From the NCBI GenBank assembly GCA_964434775.1, contig CAYSWH010000001.1, forward strand, positions 1 through 64,000: DNA of 64,000 bases, written 5' to 3'. Positions 16,664 through 24,914 of the stretch are shown here, one piece after another (position 1 is the first letter of the stretch; every line of letters starts with the position of its first letter). The position numbers and the translations under genes were made by a program. Source of the DNA: CAYSWH01 sp964434775. Lineage in GTDB: Bacteria; Patescibacteriota; JACMRA01. The notes under the pieces were generated by a model, which saw only the letters and a program-made list of their open reading frames with translations, made no database searches and was not told where the DNA came from.

Positions 16664-18844
16664 ATGATTAATAAAGTATTACAGGACTTAGAAAAAATAA
16701 ATAAAAATAAAATATTTTTGTGGCTGCTTTTTCTTATTGGGATATGTTTTTATCTAGTCTTCGGGGCAGATATATCAATACTGTTAGTAGTTATGTTATC
16801 CATACTGACCTTCAGACTCTCCCAAGAAACAGTTATCTTTTTAGCAGTCTCCTCTTTGATTCTCACAGTCATTTTTTATAATCTATCTTACCAGAATTTA
16901 GCTGAATATTCTAGCGTTTCTTTTTACTTCTTCCTGGTTGGTACGGTCTGTATCAGCCTATACGGACTAATCAAAGGCGTAGGAGGAGAACCTGCGGAGA
17001 GATTAAAGAAAAAACTGGAAAATTTCAAAATACCGGCTTTACCTTACAATCAAAACGACAGAAAAATTAATCAATACATTGTTAATCCCGAAGATTATAG
17101 TTATGTGCTTATTGATTTTGCCGTATTACTAATTGCTATCGGGGGTAATATTATCCTTTTTTATTTTGCCAAAAGACTCGCTGTTTACGACTGGATACAA
17201 CTGAATACTTATTATAACTTACCGACCGGATTAGTATTTGAAACATACTGGAAAGGATTTTTAAATTTGGTATCTCTTAAAGAAATATCGGGAATAGCTA
17301 TGGAACAAATATTTCTGATTTTATTATTTTCCTCCTCCCTGATTGGTACCCTGGACGTATTAAAAACATTCGTTGGAACCCACAAATATAACAACGAATC
17401 ATTTATTGACGATTATGAAAGCGGTCAAATGGTAAGTTCTAGGGATTATAAAAGAATTAATGTTCGACTTTCCAATATCACTAACTTGACTCTATTTACC
17501 TTTGCAGTACTTTATACCTACAACCCTCTAACCTTTGAACTTCTGTCTACCGGTCAGCTGGCCACCCTGTTCGGTCATTTGCTTTTTTTCCCTGTTACTA
17601 TTTATGCTTTATTGCAGGTTAATGCTCTTAATCAAGGCCGGAGAAACCTTACTCGAAGTGGAGTTTTAGCCGAGATCGGCTTACTCGTCTTGACCTTTAT
17701 CAATCCAATTTATGGGGGAATAAGTTTGATTGTTTTAATTTTCTGTACTAATTGCCTCTATTTCTATTATTTTTTGCAAAAGGGGCGTAAACAAAAATTT
17801 TTCAACCTGGCTACTCCGTTTATTATTATATTTCCTGCTTTTGCCTACTTAATTTATGCCGCCATCAGAAATCAAAGAGAAGATATAAATTTACTTTTAA
17901 ATTCCGAATCTCCTGATTTGCAAGAAATAGTAAAAGGGTCACTGTTTTCAGACCTTGTACCGGTGTTTTTAAAAAATCCCATTGAAAATTTCATTCCTTA
18001 TTTGCCTGATTTTATTCCTTATTTTGCTTCATTATACAACACAGTCATTTTCTTCATAATCTTTTTAATATTATTTTTGGGTTCGGTCTTTGCAATCAAA
18101 TCAAAGAAATTGGATCTAAACAAACCATCCATAAGAAAGTATTTATTTATTCTAGGAGTATTTTTTATTTTGGCGATAATTTCTCTCATTTTACTTACCT
18201 ATACTGAAAACAACTTCGGCTTTGTGGAAAGAGCTACTTTTTACAGTATTTTTTTGACTTCAATAGTTCTTATTGTACCCGGCCTAATGAATTATCTGGC
18301 TAAACCCGCGGCACTGGTTGTAGAAATGCTAATAATATATCTGGCCATCTCCGGTTTGATTCTTTTTATTCCATTGTCTTCAAATTACCCACAATTAACC
18401 AAAGTAGATTTATTGGAAGAAGTATCGAGTCTTTGCAGAGATGAGCAAACAGTAGTATATTTCCCATTCGAACCTTACATAAAAAGCACTTTTAGCAGGT
18501 CTGTAATAAAAAACCCTACCCGTCAGGCAATGGACTGTAATGTAATTTATCCTGATCCAAAAGAATACCAAAAGAAAGGAGACCTATTAGTTGTAGCCGA
18601 CCCATCCGAAAATCCCACAGAACATGATTTTAACGAGTTTTGGGTTAATTTGAACTTATCAGCAGAACAAACCAAAGTTGAAGAAAACTTAACGAAACTT
18701 CTGACCAAATACCAAGTAGGTTATTTGATTATTGATGAACAAAGCGAGGATAAAACCAGATTTTTAAGTAGAATCCTTAGGGATAACTACGGAGAACCGG
18801 TGGCGGAAGACGGCACTATGAAGGTTTACGAGTTAAGTCAATAG
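16664..18844 (+). CDS. Polytopic membrane protein, GT-C glycosyltransferase-like
   Basis: 726 aa with about 12 or more transmembrane segments (from about residue 19 through about 575) and a soluble C-terminal domain of about 140 residues (from VDLLEEVSSLCRDEQTVVYF to KVYELSQ). This layout, many helices followed by an outward-facing domain, is typical of GT-C glycosyltransferases and YfhO-like proteins that use lipid-linked sugars. No DxD motif was identified with confidence in the first loop. It opens the surface-glycan locus; a Shine-Dalgarno-like AGGAG lies about 12 bp before the ATG. The precise activity is not known. Confidence 0.65.
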   Translation: MINKVLQDLEKINKNKIFLWLLFLIGICFYLVFGADISILLVVMLSILTFRLSQETVIFLAVSSLILTVIFYNLSYQNLAEYSSVSFYFFLVGTVCISLYGLIKGVGGEPAERLKKKLENFKIPALPYNQNDRKINQYIVNPEDYSYVLIDFAVLLIAIGGNIILFYFAKRLAVYDWIQLNTYYNLPTGLVFETYWKGFLNLVSLKEISGIAMEQIFLILLFSSSLIGTLDVLKTFVGTHKYNNESFIDDYESGQMVSSRDYKRINVRLSNITNLTLFTFAVLYTYNPLTFELLSTGQLATLFGHLLFFPVTIYALLQVNALNQGRRNLTRSGVLAEIGLLVLTFINPIYGGISLIVLIFCTNCLYFYYFLQKGRKQKFFNLATPFIIIFPAFAYLIYAAIRNQREDINLLLNSESPDLQEIVKGSLFSDLVPVFLKNPIENFIPYLPDFIPYFASLYNTVIFFIIFLILFLGSVFAIKSKKLDLNKPSIRKYLFILGVFFILAIISLILLTYTENNFGFVERATFYSIFLTSIVLIVPGLMNYLAKPAALVVEMLIIYLAISGLILFIPLSSNYPQLTKVDLLEEVSSLCRDEQTVVYFPFEPYIKSTFSRSVIKNPTRQAMDCNVIYPDPKEYQKKGDLLVVADPSENPTEHDFNEFWVNLNLSAEQTKVEENLTKLLTKYQVGYLIIDEQSEDKTRFLSRILRDNYGEPVAEDGTMKVYELSQ

Positions 18845-19032
18845 GTGAGATCTTAACTCTTGCAGTTGAAATAGTTACTTTTATCATCGAGTAAAAGTTA
18901 AAATATACGTATTTTATTTATATAATTAATCAAAAATAGACTTAAAGATTGAATTGACTAAATCGAAAAAATAAACAATTGTAAGAAGATTTAGAACAGC
19001 CCTCTTAATTCCCAATAAACCATTTTAATACC

Positions 19033-20238
19033 GTGACCGCAAAAGAAGAAAAGAAGAAAGTAATCTTAGTAACCAAATTACCACATAAGGAACAGGATAA
19101 AGACGGGATAGGACACTATTCGGAATATTTAATCAAAAGTTCCGGCAAATTTGAATTCTATGTAGTTTGTCAGAAAACTGATAATTACGACCCTAAAATA
19201 GATGAGAAAGATTATCCTAAGGCAAAGATATTTAGAGAGTTTGATCAAGACAACATTACAGCGTTTAGACGTATTATCAAAAAAGTCACCGATTTGGAAA
19301 ACCAGGGAATCAAAAATTTACATCTCCAATATGAATTTTTTTCATATGGATCGCCTGTAAAAGGAGCTGTTTTAATAATAACCACATCCATAATATCTCG
19401 TTTAAAAGGATTTTACTCCATAGTAACAGTACATCAAGTACCCCTGAAAAATGATATAAAAGAAAGAACAAACTCCAGGATTCTGAGAGCAAATATAATT
19501 TACTACTTTATAATGTTAATTTATACAATGATCACTCAAGTAGTAGATAAAGTAATTGTTCATGAATCAATATTCAAAGAAAGGCTGATTAATGATTACA
19601 AGGTACCTGTCCACAAAATTGAAGTCTCCCCGATTCCTTCATATGATCATAAACTCGGCAGTCAACTAAAAAAAACTTCTTCGGATAAACTCTCAAATAT
19701 CAAAGACTATCCGATAAAACTTTTGTTTTTTGGCTATTTATCCTGGTACAAAGGTATTTATGAATTAATTGAAGACTTTGTGTCCTTACCGAAGGAATTT
19801 AGATCGGGAATTAGTCTTACTATAGTTGGAGGTCTACACCCGAACCAAACAAACGAAGCCGGTTATATGGATTGGATTTCTGAAATGAAGTCTAAAACCA
19901 AGAATATGCCGAATGTTATTTGGTACGGTTACGCCGAGGACTCAGATATGAACAAAATTTTCACCGTTCATGATGCTCTGATTTTACCTTATCGAAACGT
20001 CTTCTCTTCCAGCGGACCCTTTGCCTGGGCTATTTCTCATGAACTGCCGATAATCGTCTCTAACGAAATGAGTTATTTGTCTGAATTAGGTTTTCTATCC
20101 TACAAAGTCGGAGGCTTGGAATCAGTGCTAAAGGAATTCCAAAAAAATCAAAAAAAACACAAAGAAATTGTTTCTCAGGTCAGAAGATCTAGAAGCATAG
20201 AAGAAGTTGAAGTGGTCATGGATAAAGTCTATAAATAA
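19033..20238 (+). CDS. Glycosyltransferase (GT-B fold, GT4-like)
   Basis: 401-aa cytosolic glycosyltransferase starting from a GTG. The C-terminal nucleotide-sugar half is recognisable: LLFFGYLSWYKGIYELIEDF, LTIVGGLHP, VIWYGYAEDSDMNKIFTVHD and ALILPYRNVFSSSGPFAWAISHELPIIVS, where the usual ExxxGxxxxEA motif is replaced by SSSGPFAWAI. The N-terminal half has a hydrophobic stretch near residues 155-175 that may give membrane association. Donor and acceptor are unknown; the location before UDP-glucose dehydrogenase suggests glycan assembly. Confidence 0.82.
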   Translation: MTAKEEKKKVILVTKLPHKEQDKDGIGHYSEYLIKSSGKFEFYVVCQKTDNYDPKIDEKDYPKAKIFREFDQDNITAFRRIIKKVTDLENQGIKNLHLQYEFFSYGSPVKGAVLIITTSIISRLKGFYSIVTVHQVPLKNDIKERTNSRILRANIIYYFIMLIYTMITQVVDKVIVHESIFKERLINDYKVPVHKIEVSPIPSYDHKLGSQLKKTSSDKLSNIKDYPIKLLFFGYLSWYKGIYELIEDFVSLPKEFRSGISLTIVGGLHPNQTNEAGYMDWISEMKSKTKNMPNVIWYGYAEDSDMNKIFTVHDALILPYRNVFSSSGPFAWAISHELPIIVSNEMSYLSELGFLSYKVGGLESVLKEFQKNQKKHKEIVSQVRRSRSIEEVEVVMDKVYK

Positions 20239-20261
20239 GTAAGATCTATATATTTAAGAAT

Positions 20262-21569
20262 ATGAAACTTGCAGTAATTGGTACAGGATATGTAGGATTA
20301 GTCACCGGCACTTGTTTTGCCTCGATCGGAAATAAAGTAATGTGTGTAGATGTTGATCAAGAAAAGTTAAGACAGCTAAAAAAAGGAAAAGTGGTGATTT
20401 ATGAACCTGAATTGGAAGATATATTTGAGGAAAATGTGAAAACCGGCGACTTGGTTTTTAGTGATTCACTCAAAGAAGCAACCGATTTTGCAGATATAAT
20501 TTTTTTGAGCCTACCTACTCCCCCCAAACAAGACGGTTCGGCGGATATTAAGTACGTTCTGCAAGTAGCCGAGGAGCTTGGTAATTTCATCAATTCCTAC
20601 AAAATAATCGTAACCAAAAGTACAGTTCCGGTGGGTACGGCTGATTTGGTAAAAAGGAACATTGCTAAACATTCCAAGTCAGACTTTGACGTAGTTTCTA
20701 ACCCCGAATTTCTCAGGGAGGGTCATGCGGTAGCTGATTTTCTCAAGCCGGAAAGAGTAGTTATCGGAGCCAATTCACAGAGAGCGGCTAGCCTGATGAA
20801 GGAACTGTATCTACCAATAGTAAGCCGAGAAGAGCAAGTTATCCTCATGGATATTCGTAGTGCCGAGCTAACCAAATATGCAGCTAATTCTTTTTTGGCA
20901 ACCAAAATCTCTTTTATTAATGAAGTTTCCAATCTTTGTGATAAGGTAGGTGCAGATATCAGATTAGTAGCTAAAGGAATCGGCAGTGACTCTCGGATAG
21001 GCTTTAAATTTTTGGAAGCCGGCCTGGGCTACGGCGGTTCTTGCTTTCCTAAGGATGTTTCAGCTCTCTATAAAACAGGTCATCAACACAACTACCCTTT
21101 GGAAATATTGGATGCCGTCATGCGAATCAATTATCGCCAAAAAGAGTATTTTGTGGAAAAGATCAAAGAGTATTACGATAACAACCTTAAGGCTAAAAAG
21201 ATAACAATTTGGGGCCTGGCCTTTAAGGCAGACACTGACGACATCAGAGAAACTCCGGCAGTGGAAATTATTTCCGCCTTACAATCGGCCGGAGCAAAAA
21301 TTACTGCCTACGATCCACAGGCCACGGAAAATTTTAAAAAATTTACGGAAGTCAAAAATATTACCTATAGCAAAGATAAGTACGAGTCCCTGGAGAAATC
21401 TGACGCTCTAGTAATTGTAACCGACTGGAAAGAGTTTAGAACCGCAGATCTAAACCAGGTTGCCAAATCTATCAAAGACAAGGTGATTTTTGACGGAAGA
21501 AATTTATTTACTCCAAGTTTTGTAAAGGAATATGGACTAACCTATATTTGCCTTGGTAGAAACGGATAA
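20262..21569 (+). CDS. UDP-glucose/GDP-mannose dehydrogenase family protein
   Basis: 435-aa NAD-dependent nucleotide-sugar dehydrogenase, most like UDP-glucose 6-dehydrogenase, which makes UDP-glucuronate for surface polysaccharide. Seen: Rossmann motif GTGYVGLVTGTCFASIG (7-23), STVPVGTAD, NPEFLREGHAVADFLKPER, the central AELTKYAANSFLATKISFINE helix, and the active-site cysteine in GLGYGGSCFPKDVSAL. The C-terminal domain has WGLAFKADTDDIRETPA. The activity class is firm; UDP-glucose is preferred over GDP-mannose or UDP-ManNAc by overall look, not by proof. Confidence 0.92.
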   Translation: MKLAVIGTGYVGLVTGTCFASIGNKVMCVDVDQEKLRQLKKGKVVIYEPELEDIFEENVKTGDLVFSDSLKEATDFADIIFLSLPTPPKQDGSADIKYVLQVAEELGNFINSYKIIVTKSTVPVGTADLVKRNIAKHSKSDFDVVSNPEFLREGHAVADFLKPERVVIGANSQRAASLMKELYLPIVSREEQVILMDIRSAELTKYAANSFLATKISFINEVSNLCDKVGADIRLVAKGIGSDSRIGFKFLEAGLGYGGSCFPKDVSALYKTGHQHNYPLEILDAVMRINYRQKEYFVEKIKEYYDNNLKAKKITIWGLAFKADTDDIRETPAVEIISALQSAGAKITAYDPQATENFKKFTEVKNITYSKDKYESLEKSDALVIVTDWKEFRTADLNQVAKSIKDKVIFDGRNLFTPSFVKEYGLTYICLGRNG

Positions 21570-21618
21570 TTTATTCTAGACTATTTTTTAATTCTATATT
21601 TAAAATATTAAACTGAAT

Positions 21619-22563
21619 ATGACCAATACAAAGCAAAAAGTAGCCATCATCGGAGCCGGAATTTTCGGCTGCTCCACAGCCTGGACTTTGGCCAAAAACA
21701 GATATCAAGTTGATTTGTTTGAAAAGAATGACGACATTATGAAAGCGGCGTCTTTTGTCAATCAGTACCGTATTCATAGAGGCTACCATTATCCCAGAAG
21801 TAAGGAAACAATTGAAGATACCAAAAGAGGTTCCAAGACCTTTATCGAGGCTTACGGAGAGGAGATTTTGGATAAGGCCGTTGATCATTATTACTGCATT
21901 GCTACCAAGGACAGCTTTGTCACTCCGGAAGAATACAAGCAAGTTCTGAAAGAAACCGGTTTGGAGTATGAAGAGGTGAAGCTGGAGATTATTGATTCTC
22001 AAAACATCGCTTTGACGGTTAAGGTAAAAGAGGAACTTTTTGATCCATATGTACTCAAGAAAGTCTGCATGGAGAGACTGGATAAATACGGCGTCAATCT
22101 TCAACTAAACAAAGCCGTTGAATACGATGACTTGGATGATTATGACCTGGTGGTAATCGCCACTTACTCTTTGAATAATAATTTTCTCAAAAACCACCCC
22201 GAGAAACAAAGGGATTATCAATTTGAGCTGTGTGAAAAAATCTTGGTTGAACTACCGCCTGAATATGCCAAAAAAGGTGTAGTAGTCATGGACGGACCGT
22301 TTACCTGCTTTGATCCTTTTGGGAACACGGATAAATTTCTCATGGGCAATGTAGTCCACGCAATCCATCAACGAACCGTAGGTAAATTTCCTATGCCGCC
22401 AAAAGAGTTTGAATCTCTACTGAATTCGGGTATTATCAAAAATCCGCCGATTACCAACTTTGATAAATTCATCGATTCAGCTAAACCATTTTTTGTGGGG
22501 ATTGAGAAGGCTAAACATCTTGGTTCCATGTATACGGACTGTATTGCCAAAAAGGGAACATGA
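21619..22563 (+). CDS. FAD-dependent oxidoreductase, DAO family, truncated by a frameshift
   Basis: The 314-aa frame has an N-terminal dinucleotide-binding motif IIGAGIFGCSTAWTLA (residues about 10-25) and DAO-like sequence throughout, with ASFVNQYRIHRGYHYPRS as a family-like patch. It stops early at 22563, while the natural C-terminus (PKREHDDARPT..ERTVSLFSGKIPTCIDAANEVLKLL) continues in another frame from about 22535. Restoring the frame needs removal of one base or addition of two near 22531-22540. In sugar loci such oxidoreductases may act on nucleotide sugars or acceptors; the substrate is unknown. Sequencing error and real inactivation are both open. Confidence 0.8.
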   Translation: MTNTKQKVAIIGAGIFGCSTAWTLAKNRYQVDLFEKNDDIMKAASFVNQYRIHRGYHYPRSKETIEDTKRGSKTFIEAYGEEILDKAVDHYYCIATKDSFVTPEEYKQVLKETGLEYEEVKLEIIDSQNIALTVKVKEELFDPYVLKKVCMERLDKYGVNLQLNKAVEYDDLDDYDLVVIATYSLNNNFLKNHPEKQRDYQFELCEKILVELPPEYAKKGVVVMDGPFTCFDPFGNTDKFLMGNVVHAIHQRTVGKFPMPPKEFESLLNSGIIKNPPITNFDKFIDSAKPFFVGIEKAKHLGSMYTDCIAKKGT

Positions 22564-22681
22564 CGATGCCAGACCGACATTAGTAGAGAGAATAGACGAA
22601 AGAACCGTTTCTCTTTTTTCGGGAAAAATACCTACTTGCATAGATGCGGCAAATGAAGTTTTGAAGTTGTTGGAAGATTGA
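22535..22681 (+). pseudogene. C-terminal remainder of the frameshifted FAD oxidoreductase
   Basis: Frame continuing the oxidoreductase: RTVLPKREHDDARP, ERIDERTVSLFSGKIP and a final NEVLKLLED. It has no start of its own in the right place. Its stop is 8 bp before the ATG of the next glycosyltransferase, the spacing expected of the intact gene in this operon. Confidence 0.75.
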
Positions 22682-22689
22682 TTAAGTTT

Positions 22690-23829
22690 ATGAAAATATT
22701 ATTTATCTTACCTGAATACCCGCCTCACAACATCGGAGGTGGAGGTGCTACCGCCAAAAAATTAGTAGAAAAATTAAATGAACTAGGTCATGAATTGGTA
22801 GTATTTTACGGGTATTATCCAAATACTGATTGGTCTGCCGAAATTAAAAAATATGAAAATAAAGGCATAACTTTTTACCAAGTCCCGCAAATACCCTACC
22901 CTAAATCCAAACCTTTTCTTAGAACATACATGCCACCTACCTTCCGGGCACATAGGCAAATGAAAAAAATAATTTCTTCTATAAAAGCTGACGGTGTTAA
23001 TATCCAAGGGTACGGACTAATTTCAACTAACCTGGCTTCAAGAATATTAAGAAAGCAGAATATTAAGTACAATCTTACTATGATGGGATATCCTGACACC
23101 CCCTATCAGAGCCTGCCTACTAAGCTTTTTTGGAAGTATTTTTACATCCCTTTTTTGATGGACCCGACAATGAACAACGCTTCAAAAATTATTTGTAAAA
23201 GTAACTTTGTTAGACAAAATCCGCACAACACTTACAAGGATGAGTCTGTAGTAATTCCAAATGGTTTTGCAATTGAGGACTATCAAGATATTCAAAAAGA
23301 ATTTGATATTAGAGAAAAGCATTCTATATCCGAAGACGAAAAAGTTATTTTATCACTTGGCAGGATTTCTGAAATGAAAGGATTTCAAGAGATTATTACA
23401 AGAATTCCAAAATTTCTGGAAAAAGGGGTTAAAGTAAGATATCTAATCGCAGGTACTGACGAAGGATACAAAAAGACTCTTGATAATTTGATAAAAGATT
23501 ATAAGGTTGAAAAGTACGTGAATTTTATCGGTCAGATTAATCTAAAACAAAAGAGGCAGTACCTAGATCAATGTGATTATTTTGCAGCGTCATCATTATT
23601 TGAATGGTTTGGAAATATTGCCATCGAAGGAGCCTATTTTGACAAGTTAGTCTTAACCTCAAATAAGGGTGATTTTAAAGACATCCTTAAAGATTACAAT
23701 AAAAAAGTAATTTTTTATGAAGATGATTTTGTGGAGCAGTGTTTAAAGAAAGAAAATATTAAGGGCAATTTTGATGTCAGTAAGTACAACTGGGAAAATG
23801 TAGCCAAGCAATATATTGATAGTTTTTAA
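22690..23829 (+). CDS. Glycosyltransferase family 4 protein
   Basis: GT-B-fold glycosyltransferase, 379 aa. The N-terminus MKILFILPEYPPHNIGGGGATA contains the glycine-rich acceptor-side loop typical of GT4. The C-terminal half has VIPNGFAIEDY, VILSLGRISEMKGFQEIITRIP (nucleotide-sugar domain opening), YVNFIGQINLKQKRQYLDQCDYF and SSLFEWFGNIAIEGAYF, the E-x7-E region in the form EWFGNIAIE. I chose the ATG at 22690 over an upstream TTG at 22678 because the family N-terminus begins there. It lies 2 bp before the next glycosyltransferase. Confidence 0.88.
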   Translation: MKILFILPEYPPHNIGGGGATAKKLVEKLNELGHELVVFYGYYPNTDWSAEIKKYENKGITFYQVPQIPYPKSKPFLRTYMPPTFRAHRQMKKIISSIKADGVNIQGYGLISTNLASRILRKQNIKYNLTMMGYPDTPYQSLPTKLFWKYFYIPFLMDPTMNNASKIICKSNFVRQNPHNTYKDESVVIPNGFAIEDYQDIQKEFDIREKHSISEDEKVILSLGRISEMKGFQEIITRIPKFLEKGVKVRYLIAGTDEGYKKTLDNLIKDYKVEKYVNFIGQINLKQKRQYLDQCDYFAASSLFEWFGNIAIEGAYFDKLVLTSNKGDFKDILKDYNKKVIFYEDDFVEQCLKKENIKGNFDVSKYNWENVAKQYIDSF

Positions 23830-23831
23830 GT

Positions 23832-24914
23832 ATGAATGAAAAGAAGAAAATTATTTTATTTAGTCGTCCTGTAGATCACTACCTTTCTGGTACAGGAATT
23901 TTTGCCACAGTTTACTGGCTACAAAAAATACTTAATGAAAGCAAAAAAATTGATTTAACAATTTCGCAAAAAATTTTAAATGTACAGGCCTCAAAGTCAG
24001 TATTATCAATTATAGTATATGACCTTCTAAATCCGATTTATATAGCATCAGTAAACATTTTTAGACCTGTGGACTGTATTTTCTATGCTGACGTATCATA
24101 TGCTATTACTATCCCTTTAGTAAAACTACTCAAACCCAAAGCAAAGTTCGTTACTATTATTCAAGATTTTCACTACAGAGAAAACACAAAATTTTTCATG
24201 AAATATATTAGGTTTTTATCCTTAATCAGTTTTAAATACTGTGACTACATTCTCTGTACTGCAGAAGAAAATAAGGAAAAAATTATTCATGATTTTAAGT
24301 GGTTGAATGAAAAAGAAAAAAGAAAAATAAGAGTATTGAACTTAGGACTTACAACAATTTCATCAAATAATAATGATTTAGATAATAATCTTTTTGAAAA
24401 AAGGAATTTCACTTTTGGTTACATTGGGGCAGGAGGAAAAAATAAGAGAATTGATAAGATGTTTGACTGTGTAAAACAGTTAAAGAAAAATGGGTTGATG
24501 TTTTCATTAGTTACTGCAGGAAAAGTAGGAGAAATTTATTCTGAATCTTTTAATCAATTAGAAGACAATCAGTTCACTTATACAGATCTTGGAAGGATTA
24601 CTGAAAATGATAAAAGAACGTTTTATAAACAAATTGATGCTTTCCTCTTTACAACTGAATCTGAAGGATATGGATTGCCGATTATTGAGTCAGCATACTA
24701 TAGTAAACCCACAATAGTATTTAAAAGTGCTTTAATACCTGAATTTCTTAAGAGTAAATGTCTATTGCTTGAAGATGATTATTCCAACATAGTAAATCTT
24801 ATTGATTATATTAGTGAAGACGGAACTGAATATAAAAAACTTATTGAAAAAAACCAAGAATTCGTTAAGTCTTTAGATTGGAGTAATTATGTTAAATTTT
24901 TGGAAGAGATATAG
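23832..24914 (+). CDS. Glycosyltransferase, first gene of cassette 1
   Basis: 360-aa GT-B-fold enzyme starting 2 bp after the previous stop. The donor-site E-x7-E motif is ESEGYGLPIIESAYYSKP (about residues 276-293), preceded by FTFGYIGAGGKNKRIDKMF, which opens the second domain. The N-terminus KKIILFSRPVDHYLSGTGIF is closely matched by the paralogue at 29989 (ILLISRPVDNYIKGGGIY). The gene overlaps the following GT-C gene by 26 bp, as in the second cassette, so the three-gene unit was duplicated as a block. Sugar specificity unknown. Confidence 0.86.
   Translation: MNEKKKIILFSRPVDHYLSGTGIFATVYWLQKILNESKKIDLTISQKILNVQASKSVLSIIVYDLLNPIYIASVNIFRPVDCIFYADVSYAITIPLVKLLKPKAKFVTIIQDFHYRENTKFFMKYIRFLSLISFKYCDYILCTAEENKEKIIHDFKWLNEKEKRKIRVLNLGLTTISSNNNDLDNNLFEKRNFTFGYIGAGGKNKRIDKMFDCVKQLKKNGLMFSLVTAGKVGEIYSESFNQLEDNQFTYTDLGRITENDKRTFYKQIDAFLFTTESEGYGLPIIESAYYSKPTIVFKSALIPEFLKSKCLLLEDDYSNIVNLIDYISEDGTEYKKLIEKNQEFVKSLDWSNYVKFLEEI

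Noticed and set aside
21571..22104. Minus-strand open frame of 177 codons
   Set aside because: Shadow of the FAD oxidoreductase, which carries clear motifs on the plus strand.
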